This document shows positions 33,300 through 44,786 of a stretch of 64,000 nt of DNA, in pieces (within the stretch, counting starts at the first letter, position 1; each line of letters starts with the position of its first letter). This stretch comes from Cystobasidiopsis lactophilus. Taxonomy: Eukaryota; Basidiomycota; Agaricostilbomycetes; Agaricostilbales; Chionosphaeraceae. Position numbers and translations under genes: made by a program. The stretch lies in NCBI GenBank assembly GCA_001599975.1, contig BCIO01000003.1, positions 248,001 through 312,000 of the forward strand. Direction: 5' to 3'. The notes beneath the pieces were generated by a model, which saw only the letters and a list, made by a program, of their open reading frames with translations, made no database searches and was not told the DNA's origin.

Positions 33300-35590
33300 T
33301 GGATGATTAGAAGGTGCACGAGACTCTCACTGTATGCCAATTGAGCATGAATCACAACTCCAAAGCACAGATGGTCTTGGGACTCGCTGCTCTAGTCCTT
33401 CTTAATCATCACTTCGAGCCACTTCCAATAAAAGTGTCCTAGTAAAAGAGGTCGGTTTGCGCTCTACACTAGTTCAACGAACTCGCTTGAGCTTGCATGC
33501 AAATCGACAGTACCCTCAAGTCTTTCTTCGTTCTTGGTCCCACCACCACGATTTTGGAGTGAAACCGTTCGTTCTTCACCATTCAATTCAGATCACCGTG
33601 TATTTGGTCTAAGGACGTGAACGACGATCAGACTTCTAGAACGCGCTTCGCACCTCGGCCTTCTCCCTCTCAAAACTGGTGCACCAGCTTTCCACCAGCT
33701 TTTATCTCGGAGTACAGAGCTTCCAAAGGTGCGTGGGCTCATCCGTGAGATGCACTTCCATCTCATTGCCTTCAGGGCTTCAAGCACAGATGGCACGAGG
33801 TGGGTCCGCTCTCCCTCTCTAGCTCGATGAGCTACGTTAGACAGCGGTCCGGCCACAGCTATCCGCTTTCGAACCCCACTGGCACTCAGATCGCCTCTAT
33901 TGACTACTTCGAAGTGTTCGTGGCGATCCTTTCCTTAGATGACCTCAAACATTTTCTCAAAAGTTCAGCCACGAGCAGATGCCAGCTTGCACGACCGCTG
34001 GCTTGCCTCTTGACCTTTCCTCTCGCTTCCTTGGCTGAGTGGGAGGTGCGTGATGCTCCTACCTTATGCCATTGAGCATGTTATCAGAATTCCCCCCGCA
34101 CAGATGGGTTTGGGACTCGCCGCTCTGATCCTTCTTGATCGCCACTTCCCTCCCCAGATGTCAAGATAAAAGAGGTTGGTCCGCGCTCTTCATTAGTTTA
34201 ACAACGAACTGACGTTGGAGTGAGGGTGATCCACAGTGACCGCTGGGGGGATTGCGTCAAGTCTTTTCTTCCTTCTCTTTTGGTCCGACCACCATTCTGC
34301 GCGAACTCCGTTCGTTCCTTGTCTACTCTATATCACCACGTTCTCGTGTTGATAAGTGCTGAACACCGCGAACAGAAGTCTGGGCGTTCATGTTTTCTTT
34401 CGCCGAACTATGAAGTGTCGTCTTTTGGTCGCTGGAACTCGAAGGTGCGTGGAGGCTCCCTTTTAGATGCATTAGTATCTTGTATCGAACTTCTGGCACA
34501 GACGGGCCATCTCAACAGTTGACCGACGGGGGATGCGTCAAGTCTTTTCTTCCTTCTCTTTGGTCCCACCACGATGTTGGAGTGAAACCGTTCGTTTTTT
34601 TCCTCATTTACCTCAGATCGCCCTGTGTGTGTTCTTATTGTATAGAGATCGAGCGAACAGACGGCTAGCGTACACCTCAAGCCTCAGCCTTCTCCCTCTC
34701 AAACGTCGTGCATCAGACTTTCTCTCAGAGCGCAAAACTTCGAAGGTGCGTGGGCTTACCCGTGAGATGCGCTTTCGTCTCAGCTGATGCAGTCTGTTGG
34801 CACAGTTGGCACGAGGTGGGTCCGCTCTCCCTCTCTAGCTCGATGAGCTGTGTCCCAGAAAGTCGGATCACAGCTCTGCACCCTCAACTCCCACTCGCAA
34901 TCATGTCGCCTCTAATGACTACGTCGAAGTGTTCGTGGCCGCTCCCCTACCTTAGATGACCTCGAAAGTTTTCTTATTTTTTTGAAGCCGCGGAACAGAT
35001 GTCAGCTTGCACGACCCCTGGCTTGCCTCTTGACCTTTCCTCGCGTTACTTTGAATGAGGCGAAGGTGCGCGAGATTCTCACTGTATGCCAATTGAGCAT
35101 CCCTCCGAGATTGCGATGCACAGATGGTTCTGGGATTCCAGCCGCTCTGACCCTTCTCGATCACCACTTCTATCCACTTCCAATAAAAGTGTCCTATTAA
35201 AAGAGGTCGGTTTGTGCTCTACACTAGTCCAATGAACTACTATCCCAGCCGCAGAATCGACAGTGAACGCTTGGGGGATTGCGTCAAGTCTTTTCTTCCT
35301 CTCTTTGCTCCGACCACCATTCTCCGCGAACTCCATCCGTTCGTTTCTTGCTCTACTCTATATCACCATGAGCTCGTGTTGATAAGTGCTGAACACCGCG
35401 AACAGAAGTCTGGGCGTTCATGTTTGGCTTGCCTCTCTTTCGAAGGGCTATCAAGTGTCGTCTTTTGCTGGAAGTCGAAGGTGCGTGGAGGATCCTTTTA
35501 GATGCTCTAGTATCTTCAGATCTAATCTCAGCACAGACGGGTCATCTCAAATGGGGCATTGCGCTCTCTCCCACGGCTTGGCCTGTTCAG
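33300..35590 (+). repeat. tandem array of spliced-looking units without an ORF
   Basis: Blocks of about 250–360 bp alternate with intron-like segments of 56–61 nt at 33314–33370, 33729–33789, 34046–34103, 34445–34501, 34746–34805, 35066–35123 and 35481–35536. Every donor reads GTGCGTG or a close variant and every acceptor CACAG. The order of block types repeats with a period of about 1,016–1,030 bp. For example CAGCTTGC at 33983 recurs at 35003, and a 37-bp identical stretch at 34358 recurs at 35388. About 2.3 copies are present, with one block missing in the first. No frame is open across the blocks in any copy. AATAAA-like signals lie near 33429 and 35181. Confidence 0.7.
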
Positions 35591-35925
35591 CACCTTCCAG
35601 TCTCGCTTGCTTTCGTCTCCGGTCCTCCCCTCCACCTCTTTCTTTGCATCGTCATCGTCACTGCACGCCCACACGACCTCTTCCAAGCCATATTTGCCAC
35701 CACCCACTTCCTCCCCTCCTCCACTTCTTCACACCCCTTTGCATTCCCATGCTCGATGCCCTTCTGCCATAGCCATCCCACATTGTACTTATACCCTTGA
35801 CCCACACGAACCAAAGTCCCAGTTGCAGACGACCACTTTTTTGCCACCGCCAATCTCTCGAACGTGCACCTCCCCAAACCCAAACAATTTTGTATTCGCT
35901 CTAGCTCCAGTGTGGCCCAAATGCG
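35591..35925. promoter_or_regulatory. CT-rich promoter/leader of the polyphosphatase gene
   Basis: Strongly pyrimidine-rich plus strand (runs of CCTCC, CTTCC and CACACC) directly upstream of the ATG at 35926, typical of fungal promoters and leaders. No ORF is supported. Confidence 0.5.
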
Positions 35926-37999
35926 ATGCTGTGGCCTCTGTTGCTGTCCCTAGCAGCACAAGCACAAGCAGCGGGGTTGACGGGCCGGTTCCTAGCTCTG
36001 AGCGACTTGCACCCGGACTGGCACTACGTCGCCTCCTCGTCCATCTCCTCCGCGTGCCACGGCGACCCCGCCACTTCAAAGTCAGACAGGGCGGGGGTGT
36101 TGGGCTCGGCAGTGACAGAGTGCGACTCGCCGCCGGCCTTGATCGATGCGCTGTTCGACGATTTGAAGCGAAGATGGGCCGGTAATATTGACTTCGTCGT
36201 TGTCCTCGGTGACTTGGCCAGGTGCGTTGTCACTCTTGCTCTATACATTGCTTGGTGTATGCCATTGACAGTCACAGCACAGACACGACATCGAGTGCGT
36301 CTTGCCCGGTTGCCCTAGGCACTTAAACAAGGGTCTAAGGATGGAGGGGCAATGCACAGCTCCAACCTGCCCAGAACGATCGAGGAGATCGTCAAGCTCA
36401 ACCAGAACATCTCGGACCGCCTGCAAGCCACGTTTGGCGGCGTGCCCATCGTGCCTTCCATAGGCAACAACGACGTTTTCGTTCGTCCCTCCTTCCCCCC
36501 GCTTTCACATTGTGATTTCGATATTGAGGGTACGAGAGGAAACAGCCACATAATATCATGTCTGCTGGACCGTCGAAAGTGTTGGGCGCACTCCAAAAGT
36601 GCGTTTCATTCACTTTATTGCAGTGGCAATAGCATTGATAGGAAAGCACAGTATTTGGGACGATTACATCCCTGAAGAAGTTCGTTCCTCTCCCCTTCTA
36701 TCTGTTCCAGATTTGGCTTGAGTGTAACGAACAGCAATACCACACTTTCGCCCGGGGCGGCTTCTACTCGGTCGAAGTCTTACCGAACCAACTCGCCGTC
36801 GTAGCTCTCAACACGCTCTTCTGGTTCGCTTCCAACAAGATTGTAGACGGCTGCCCGCGGAGGAAAAAACACACCCCGCCCGACCCGGGAACCGAGCAGC
36901 TGGATTGGTTAGAAACCCAGTTGAAGGCGTGGAGGAGGAGGGGGTTGCAGGTGCTGCTCACGGGCCATGTGCCGCCTAGTACGTCGTTCTCCTCATAACC
37001 ATCAGTTATTTTGAGGCTGATGAATGGGGAGAGGATGTTTACAGGTGAGTACTACCCGGACTGCTACCTCCGCTTCGCAGAGATTGCTCTAGCGTACCAA
37101 GACACCATCGTCGGCTCTACCGTTCGTTCCCCCCTTCCCTTTACTCGATTTCACTCTGTTGAGTGTGGAGTGTGGACAGTTCGGGCATAAGAACGTGGAC
37201 CACTTCATCCTCCTCTCCCACTCTGACCTCTTCCTCGAACGTGACGAACCTTCGACGCTGGCTTTGGCGGACGACTTGAGGTCGACCTACGCCGACGTGC
37301 CTAAAGGGTACGCCGAGAGGGACTACTTGGTCATGCATGAAGCTCCGTTCGTTTCCTCTCTCTCCCCCTTAGCCATCCTTCAAACGTGGCTCAAAAAGAA
37401 AAGGGATGGTGAACAGTTCGGTGATCCCTACTTATTTGCCGGCCTATAGGATCTGGCACTACAACACGACCAGCTCGACCCAGTTCCACGCGTCCTCCCA
37501 CCCTCCCGACCTCCCTCCTAGCTCCTCGTGGCCCTCTTTCATCCTCCAATCCCTCCCCGATTCCCTCTCCTCCTTCAAAAAGAAAAAGAAGCGCAAAAAG
37601 AAGAAGAAACCTTCCTTGCCACCGCCATTGACTCGCCACACCTCCCCACATTCACCCTCGAGGACGAATAGGTTCTTGAGTTTGATAGGGTACGACCAGT
37701 ACTACCTCGACTTACCATCTGTGAACTCGGGGAAGAAGGGGAGGGAGTGGGAGTTGGAATACTCCACTTTCCCACCCGCCGACCTGGCCTTTCATTTGCG
37801 GCGGGCCAACCAAACTCTCAGTGCGGGGGAAGAGGTGGAAGGGTGGATCAAGAAGAAGGGAGGAGGGTTGACGCCGTATGGTTTGAGCGATTTGACGGTG
37901 GGCAGCTGGTTGAAGCTGGCGCGCCAGTTGGGCAAGGACGACAAGCTCTGGCAAGGGTTCAAGAAGAGGCTCTACGTCTCTGCCGACGTGGACAAATAA
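35926..37999 (+). CDS. PPN1: endopolyphosphatase
   Basis: MLWPLLLSLAAQAQAAG is a signal peptide or anchor. The calcineurin-type metallophosphoesterase motifs follow: LSDLHPDWHY, VVVLGDLARHD, VPSIGNNDVFPHN, FARGGFYSVEV, VLLTGHVPPSEYYPDC and TFGHKNVDHF. These supply the metal-binding Asp, His and Asn residues. The order and spacing match vacuolar PPN1, which cuts inorganic polyphosphate internally. About nine exons are read. Exon 2 is 12 nt (36283–36294) and carries the HD of the second motif. Four introns start GTTCGT. A Lys-rich insert (about 37570–37610, KKKKKRKKKKK) precedes the conserved LIGYDQYYLDL tail, which is unusual. Confidence 0.92.
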
Positions 38000-38112
38000 G
38001 CCCCCTCCCTCTTTTCACACTTTTGCATGTTTCATCCAGAGAGAGAATTGTAATATAGACTTTCAAGCATGTTTCATACACTAAGAATAAAGAACACTGC
38101 GTTTTTTCTCTT

Positions 38113-39042
38113 CTAGCGACGTGTAGGCTGCTGTTGTTGGGCGGCCTGGTTCATACTATTGGCCAGGTCGTCCAAATCGCTCTCTTGGTCCTCCGAGCTC
38201 GAATCCTCTTCCTCCTCGCCGTCGTCGTCGGAGCTGGACGAGTCGGAGTCGTCTTGCTTCTTGGACAGCTGCGAGGGCTGGGGTGGGACGCGGGGGGAAG
38301 CTGGCAAGCGGGACGTCTGGGATAAAGAGCGGGAGCCTGACAAGAGAGGGGACGCGGGCCGAGGGGGAGGTGGTTGTTGTTGGGGAAGCTGGGAGGAGGA
38401 AGCGGTGCGTCTTAGTTGCTGTTGTTGCTGTTGTTGTGCTTGTGGTGGGGCTGCTGCTTGAGGGATCAAAGGGGATGCGATGGGAGATGGAGCCGCGGAG
38501 GAGGTGCCAGTCGGGATGGAGAGGTTGGGCTTGGTGCGCGACTTGTTGAGCCGGCTGAAAGTGGATAGTTTATGCAAGACGTAGCCCTGTTGCGTCAAAA
38601 CATGGTCCATCAGCCTTGGGAAAGTGTGGGCTAAGGGGAGGCAAAAGGACGAACATTGGTGGCTTCGTCAAAGATGAGAACGCAGTCCACGTCTTTAGCG
38701 GATTGCGTCGCTCCAGAGAAGTATAACGGGTCCTGTTCGCGGTCCTCACAAGCATGAGACACGCCAAATGAAGGCTGTCTAAAGGTTGAGAGTCCACGAA
38801 CGGCTTGGGGAGAATCAAACTCGACGGCCGTCTGCCTGGACGAGCCGGCCTGGGGAGCGATGGAGATGGTCCCTTGTCTTGAAGTGTCTGGCTTGGCGTT
38901 GACTGTGGGCGTGTCACTCGCAATGCTAAGACAACAGGGCGGAATGTCAAGAAGAAGGCGACGAAGGCTCACAGCGCAAGGCGTGATAGGATTCCGAGCG
39001 AAAGTCCTCTGACAATCGAATCGGCCGGTTCGCTGCTGCCAT
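38113..39042 (-). CDS. EAF-type transcription elongation factor
   Basis: Exon 1 is MAAANRPIRLSEDFRSESYH. Splicing with the acceptor ending CCCACAG gives ALRFNAKPDTSRQGTISI, then VEFDSPQ, DREQDPLYFSG and KDVDCVLIFDEATNGYVLHK, matching the N-terminal domain of ELL-associated factor (EAF, PF09816). The rest is a poly-Gln and Ser/Pro-rich stretch and an acidic Ser-rich tail (DDSDSSSSDDDGEEEE), as in EAF activation regions. EAF partners ELL to stimulate RNA polymerase II elongation; no ELL gene is in the window. Two of the three introns start GTTCGT (38801 and 38654). Length is about 240 residues. Confidence 0.85.
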
Positions 39043-39450
39043 TTGACTGAGGCTTTTGAAAGGTTGGTGGACAAGGAGAGAGAGAGAAGGGGGGGAGGGC
39101 CAGACGACCTTGGGAACGCGTGGTCGGCCCGACAGATCGGATGATCCGGATTCCCGTCGTTCCCGTTGCCACCTCTCTGCAGCCTACAGCGACCTCAAAT
39201 TCGCCTCGTCGAGGTACAGGCCTCGTACATTAATCTGTTCCGAATTGTGCACGCTGGTCAAAGCTTGGTTTTGTCTTGGGATCCAGCAGAGCTCTGGCTC
39301 CTAGCTTTCAAGCCGTGTTGTTTCTCTTCAAGCGCCGGGCCCTGGTCGCTTTCCCAGCTCATCAATCTATTTATCGAGTTGATAAAAGCAAGGTAGGTAG
39401 TGGTGTCTATCGAACAAGCAATCCGAAGGCTCATCAGGTGGACGACAGCG
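39043..39450. promoter_or_regulatory. divergent promoter region
   Basis: A 408-bp gap between the EAF start (minus) and the first F-box gene of the cluster (plus), with no supported ORF. Confidence 0.45.
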
Positions 39451-40976
39451 ATGCTGCTGCTCACCGATCTCCCCTTTGAGGTTCTCTCCATCATCGGCGG
39501 CTTCCTCGACGGCGCGCCCTCCATCTCGATATCCTATCCGATGATGCCTAACTTTCCCGACCTGCCCCAAGGCCTGGGCACCCGCATCATCTTGAGGCCG
39601 CCACCGGACCCCCCGCTCGTGCCCAGCCTGCTCCTCGGCTCCGACACCGACTGCGTCTTGACCTGCCGCAAGCTGTTCGACGCCTTCGTGCCCGCCTTTT
39701 GGCACCACCTCGTCGTCGACCTGCCCGCCCGCAACGCCGCCGCCTTCGACCTCCCCAGCAGCCTGCTGGCCTGGCTCGCCTTCCTCAAGGGCCTCCAAAG
39801 CCCTTTGGCGTCCGTCAAGTCGGTCGCCTTCAATTTTCGCTCGGCCGGCAACCCCTCCCTCCTCTACTTCGCCACCCTCCTCTCCACCGCCGCTTTCCAC
39901 GCCCCCCGCCGGCGCGTCGACCTGCTCTTCACCTTTGACGGCTCGACCGAGCAGGACGTGCGGGCCGTCCTCACCAGCAACCTGTGGGACAAGGACTGCC
40001 TCGTCTCCTTCAAGCTCAGGGGTGGCCAAGCGCCGCACGACCTCCTGGCCCCAGCCCCCAACAGGTTCGTCGAGCCCTTGGCCGTCGACGACTTCCCCCG
40101 GTTGAGCTCGGTCCAAATCTTCGACACCCCTTGCCTCGTTGTCCACCTCGGCACCACCAAGCCTCTGGGGCACAAGGACCGGATCTGGTGGCAAAAGGGC
40201 CAGCACGGCACGCTCGACCCGAGGGCGGCGCGCATCGTCTTGGGGGACAGCCACCCGCTGTGCAAGGAGTCGGGCCCGCCGCGCTGGCTGTCGGACATCT
40301 CCGCCCCGCCAGAGGCTGGCAGGCTGGACCAGATGGAGCTGGTCGCCTTTGCCCCCAAAGTCGGCGGCCGCCAACTGCACTGGCCCACCGTCGCCGCCGA
40401 CCTGCCCTCTTCGCTGGCCTACTTCTCCATCTCCATCCACTACCGCGCCGCCAGCTTCGACACCCTGCGCTTCGTCGACTTTGGCGGCTGGGGCCCACTA
40501 AGCCACCTGGGCAAGCTGGCCAGGTTCATCGTCACCTTCAAGCACCAACACTCCGCCACCGACCCCGTCGTCCTCCCTACTCTGCCACTGCTGCCTTCGG
40601 AAAGGGGGCCGTTGGCGCTCCAAACGCTGGCCTTGCCCGCCCTCCGCACCTTGGTCGTGCGCATAGGGGACGACGACACCGAGCTGCCCGAACCCCACTC
40701 GGCCGCCGTCGCCGCCGCCTTGCTCGATTTGCTCATGCACAGCGACCACATGCCCGCCCTCAACAAGCTCTGGGTCTTCGCGCCCACCACCACCTTGGAG
40801 GTCCTGGACGACCAGCTGCACGCGCTCAAGGCCGTCGCTGCTGAGAGGGGCGTCAAACTGCGGAAGTTCACCGCGTCCGAATTCAGGTACGTTTCCACTC
40901 TTGTGCTTCTTCTTGCTCTTCGATGTTGACGTCGGGAAACAGGGCGAAGTATCGGGCCAAGTTCGCGATGCATTGA
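39451..40976 (+). CDS. F-box protein, cluster copy 1
   Basis: The start MLLLTDLPFEVLSIIGGFLD opens an F-box at the very N-terminus, followed by DGAPSISI. The body of about 430 residues has family landmarks CRKLFDAFVPAFWHHL, KDRIWWQKG, WGPLSHLGKL and GPLALQTLALPALRTLVV. Intron 40887–40942 (GTACGT…AAACAG) near the end joins to RAKYRAKFAMH and the stop. G+C is visibly higher than in the sister copies, so minus-strand ORFs over it (up to 357 codons) are shadows. Predicted role: SCF ubiquitin-ligase adaptor. Confidence 0.88.
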
Positions 40977-41423
40977 AAGATGAGTGGGGCAGATTTGGGA
41001 AGGGGGCTTGTTGTACTGTTTGGGACACGATTCTTATGTTCTGGTTCGATTGGTTTGGACCAGAAGCCCGCGTAGACTGAATTCGGGGAAAGCCCGTTCG
41101 CCACCTCTCTTTTGCTCACGACGGCTCTGGAAGTGGTTTGCCGATGTGAGAATGGGTTCTTTGAACAGACCGTTTTGATGAGAGCTGATCAATTGCAGTC
41201 AAACACCCTTCTCGCTAGACTCGTTGCCCTCCGAGTCCTGCGCCGGAAACGTAACGGCGCTGTGGCTCTTCCTTCTTCCCTTCGAGGTCCGACGCCCGGC
41301 GACTTCTGTGGTCTCTTGGTACAAGCTCAGACGTCTAGGAAAAGCGTGGTGTGAGTGCCGTTGCCGCTCTAGGAGGGCTTCCCGAGCTCAGATTTGTGCA
41401 TCAGGATTCAGGGCCTTATCATC
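40977..41423. other. intergenic between F-box copies 1 and 2
   Basis: A 447-bp gap with no supported ORF; it holds the promoter of copy 2. Confidence 0.45.
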
Positions 41424-42836
41424 ATGCTGCTCACCGACTTGCCTTTCGAAACCTTGACCTTGATCGGCACTTTCCTAGACGGCTCCCCAACGATCAAGAT
41501 GACGGACCGCAAAGGGCCACATCTCGATATCAAGTTGAAAGCTGGCCCCGACTTCGACGCCGCCTTGACGTGCCGCAAACTTTCCAGGGCATTCGTTGCC
41601 GCTTTTTGGCAGAGCCTTGCGGTGGTGTTCTCTAGAAACCCAACCCGCGGCCTTCTCATGGAACGCATGAACCCGGGAGACGTGCTGGACCTCCTCTCCC
41701 TGCTCCAGGGCTTGCAGCGCCAGCTCCTCAACGTCAAAGGCATCGACTTCTTCTTTGCGTCAGTTCCCGCCCAGACAGCCTTCTTCGGCATCATCGTGTC
41801 GACGGCCGCTCTAGTCAATCGACCGGTCAGCCTGAGTCTTACTTTCAACAACACCAGCGCGCGTGATGTCAAGGCCGTTCTGGACAGCGACGTGTGGCCG
41901 AAGGATGCTCTGCGCACCTTGCGCATCTGGAGGGCCGGCGACCCCGACAGGCCTTACCTTTTCGACGGGCCGATCGCGCTCGATGCATTTCCCAAGCTCA
42001 GCTACTGTGAGGTCAAAGAGACCTCTTGCAAAGTGTCGCAATCCAGTCATCTTCATCCTTTGGGCTCAAAAGATAGCATTGTGTGGCTCCGTGGAGGAAG
42101 TGGGCTCAGACCCAGGACAGCATCACTCTGCTTGGACGATGGCCACCCACTGTGCCGCGGCTCGCCACAATGGCTAAGACACTTTCTTCAAGAGGAGCGT
42201 CACCTTTGGAGAATGGATGTGTCTACTTTGCCTCCAGAACCCCATGGGCTCCCGATCGACTGGGCCGCGTTCGCCGCCGATTTGCCACCTTCTCTCCGCT
42301 ACTTCTCGCTTGCGATCAAGTACACGTCCGAGAATCCAAATACCTGTCGGTTCCCGAACTTCGATAGCTGGAAGGCGCTGTCGCACTTGAAAAAACTCGC
42401 CATTTTGGTCCTCGCTTTCCTCCACACCAACGCAGCACCCGGGCCTGTCCAAAACCCGGTGGCCGCACTGCCTTCTTCCGACCGAGGTCCTTTCGCACTC
42501 CAAACGCTAGCGCTAGCCAACGTGCACACTCTCATGGTGCGCATCGGCAGCGAGGATCTCGAGCTGCCGCCGGAAGACGCCACGAGTGTTGTCGAGGCCT
42601 TGCGCCTTTTGCTCGCTCAAGATCAACTACTTCTACCCTCCCTCCAAACGCTTTGGATAAGTGGGCCAACGAGCACGCTCAAACACTTCACCCCCGAAGT
42701 GGCCGCGATCCATGCGCACGCCAAGAGCAAGGGCGTCAGGATTCGCTTTGCTACAGGCGAAGCAATTCAAGTGCGTTTCCCCTCATCTTGGCTTTCTTGC
42801 TCATGTGCTGATGTTTCGTTGCCGCTTTATCAGTAA
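41424..42836 (+). CDS. F-box protein, cluster copy 2
   Basis: MLLTDLPFETLTLIGTFLDG is the N-terminal F-box. Landmarks CRKLSRAFVAAFWQSL, SKDSIVWLRGG, WKALSHLKKLAIL and GPFALQTLALANVHTL align with copies 1 and 3. The frame is open to a TAA at 42834–42836. A 62-nt in-frame intron (GTGCGT…TATCAG) may be spliced out just before that stop, which would remove the C-terminal VRFPSSWLSC segment and end the protein at GEAIQ. Copies 1 and 3 have an intron at the equivalent place, which supports this. Confidence 0.86.
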   Translation: MLLTDLPFETLTLIGTFLDGSPTIKMTDRKGPHLDIKLKAGPDFDAALTCRKLSRAFVAAFWQSLAVVFSRNPTRGLLMERMNPGDVLDLLSLLQGLQRQLLNVKGIDFFFASVPAQTAFFGIIVSTAALVNRPVSLSLTFNNTSARDVKAVLDSDVWPKDALRTLRIWRAGDPDRPYLFDGPIALDAFPKLSYCEVKETSCKVSQSSHLHPLGSKDSIVWLRGGSGLRPRTASLCLDDGHPLCRGSPQWLRHFLQEERHLWRMDVSTLPPEPHGLPIDWAAFAADLPPSLRYFSLAIKYTSENPNTCRFPNFDSWKALSHLKKLAILVLAFLHTNAAPGPVQNPVAALPSSDRGPFALQTLALANVHTLMVRIGSEDLELPPEDATSVVEALRLLLAQDQLLLPSLQTLWISGPTSTLKHFTPEVAAIHAHAKSKGVRIRFATGEAIQVRFPSSWLSCSCADVSLPLYQ

Positions 42837-43327
42837 CATGTGCCATGGCCGTATAATTTCTATCGCGTTGTGAAGACGGGTGGCAATGGGACCGGTTGCG
42901 ATAGGCTGAATGAGCATCTTGTAACACACTCTAGTGTGGTCTGACTATGCCGCAGCAGCAGCGTGCGACTTCGTCCTTATCGTCAACTTTGCACCGCCAC
43001 CGCTGAGACCGTCACCGGTCCGAAAAGCGCTATGGCTTCAATCTCACTTCTGCTTGCAGCCATCCCTTGTTCTGTCGACTCGAAAACCTGCTCACCACGC
43101 ACTCTCAAGCTACCAAGCCGGACGCCAGCGCCCCCCCTCGCCTTCAAGTCATCCCTTCAAGCTTAAGCATAGTCTTCAGGCTTCCATCACCAATCTGCAC
43201 CTCTCTTCGATTGTTGGTGCGCCGTAGACTCTCATAAGTCTGCCTAATTATCACTGTGAGTGGCCCGCAAGCCGACAGAGTGCCTGTCTAGCATCTGAGT
43301 TGAGACACACAGGGGGGCATCATCATC
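42837..43327. other. intergenic between F-box copies 2 and 3
   Basis: A 491-bp gap with no supported ORF. Confidence 0.45.
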
Positions 43328-44786
43328 ATGCTGCTCACGGATTTGCCTGTCGAGGTGCTCACCTTGATTGGCACCTTCTTGGACGGCGCTCCGACGATCC
43401 AAATGTCGGATGTCGTCACGCCGCCTTTGCCCCAGCGACCTTGGATGCGGGGTTCAACGACATCGGTCACCAGCTTGACGGTCGGCCCAGACGTCAAGGC
43501 CGCATTGACCTGCCGCAAGCTCAACAACATCTTTACCCAAGCGTTCTGGCACCATCTGAACGTCTCTTTCAATGAAGCTGTCCGCGGCATACCCGGCAGA
43601 ATTACCGGCGAGAGCGTTATGGACCTCTTTCGACTGTTGGATCGCATCCAACGCCCTCTCCTCAAGGTCAAGAGCATCGATTTCAGTTTTGGCGAAGCTG
43701 GCTCGAGCCTCGTCTATTTCACCGCCATCATGTCTACCGCAGCACTGGCGGGCAAGAGCCTCGATCTGCGCTTTCACTTCACCAAAACCCGCGGCGATAA
43801 TCTCATCGCCATCTTGTCCAGCAAGCTATGGCCCAAAGAAGGCTTGATATACCTCAACGTACGGGATTGCCGCCACTTTACCGACCCTATCGCCCTGGAC
43901 GGCTTCCCCAGGCTGGGTCGAGTCGACATCATCGAAAGCGCCTGCGGGGTATCTTACGCCGACGTCGCCCACCCTCTCGGGTCAAGTGATAGAATATGGT
44001 GGTCGCGCGGGAGCAATGGCAGACTAGCAGCAAGAGGGACGACGGTGCAGCTCCGAGACAGCCATCCCATGGTCCTCGGCTCACCGCATTGGCTTCAGGA
44101 CAGCTGTGGCTCTCGAGAAGGTAGCAGGCTTTTCATCATGAAAGTGGTAGCCCCAGCACCCCAGACCAGCACTCTTCGACTGGACTGGCGAGCCTTCGCC
44201 GAGGATCTGCCAGCCTCGATCCGTTACTTGGCCCTTTCTTTCCACTACAAGCATGGCGACCTCGACACCTTTCGATTTACCGATTTCCGAGACTTTGGTG
44301 TCCTTTCGCATCTAACCAAGCTCTCCACCTTTGTCGTCGCTTTCAAAAGTCAAGGCGCGGTCCCGGAGAGTGTGGCCAATGGTACATGGGCCCTTACACA
44401 GGCTGTTTGTGGCCCTTTGGGCCTTCACAATCTGGCACTACCTGCTCTCCTTACCCTCGCTGTGCGCGTTGGCGACGACGGAGCAGACCTGCCCTTCCCA
44501 CAGGCCGCCGCCGTCCTCTGGGCTCTTTGCGATCTATTGGCTCGCCCGACGTCCCTCACCAAACTATACGTCTTTGTACCGGAAGCCGCCCTCAAAGACC
44601 TCGCGCAAGAGTTGAAAGCGGTACGCGATGCTGGTCGGCTCAAAGGCATCAAGGTTCACAGCTGTCCGTCTGCCCGATACAAGTCCGCTCTTCCTCTCAT
44701 ATCCCACACTAGTAATCTAATATGCTTCCATCGTTAGGGCCAAGTACAGCTCCTTGCTTCAGAAGCAAGTTCGCCATAATTTGTAA
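43328..44786 (+). CDS. F-box protein, cluster copy 3
   Basis: MLLTDLPVEVLTLIGTFLDG begins the F-box. Landmarks CRKLNNIFTQAFWHHL, SSDRIWWSRG, FGVLSHLTKL and GPLGLHNLALPALLTL align with copies 1 and 2. A final intron 44683–44737 (GTCCGC…CGTTAG) joins ARYK to AKYSSLLQKQVRHNL and a stop at 44784–44786, matching the exon structure of copy 1. Unspliced, the frame would end at 44737 in LICFHR. Shared intron position shows descent by tandem duplication. Confidence 0.87.

Noticed and set aside
33283-35590. retroelement or LTR origin of the tandem array
   Set aside because: No reverse transcriptase, LTR-like ends or primer-binding site seen; the repeat pattern follows exon/intron blocks.
38380-38460. 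possible microsatellite (GTTGCT repeats)
   Set aside because: It encodes the poly-Gln segment of the EAF-type protein and is short, so it is part of the gene.
39367-40440. 357-codon minus-strand ORF
   Set aside because: Shadow of the very G+C-rich F-box copy 1; Gly/Glu/Val-rich composition typical of antisense frames.
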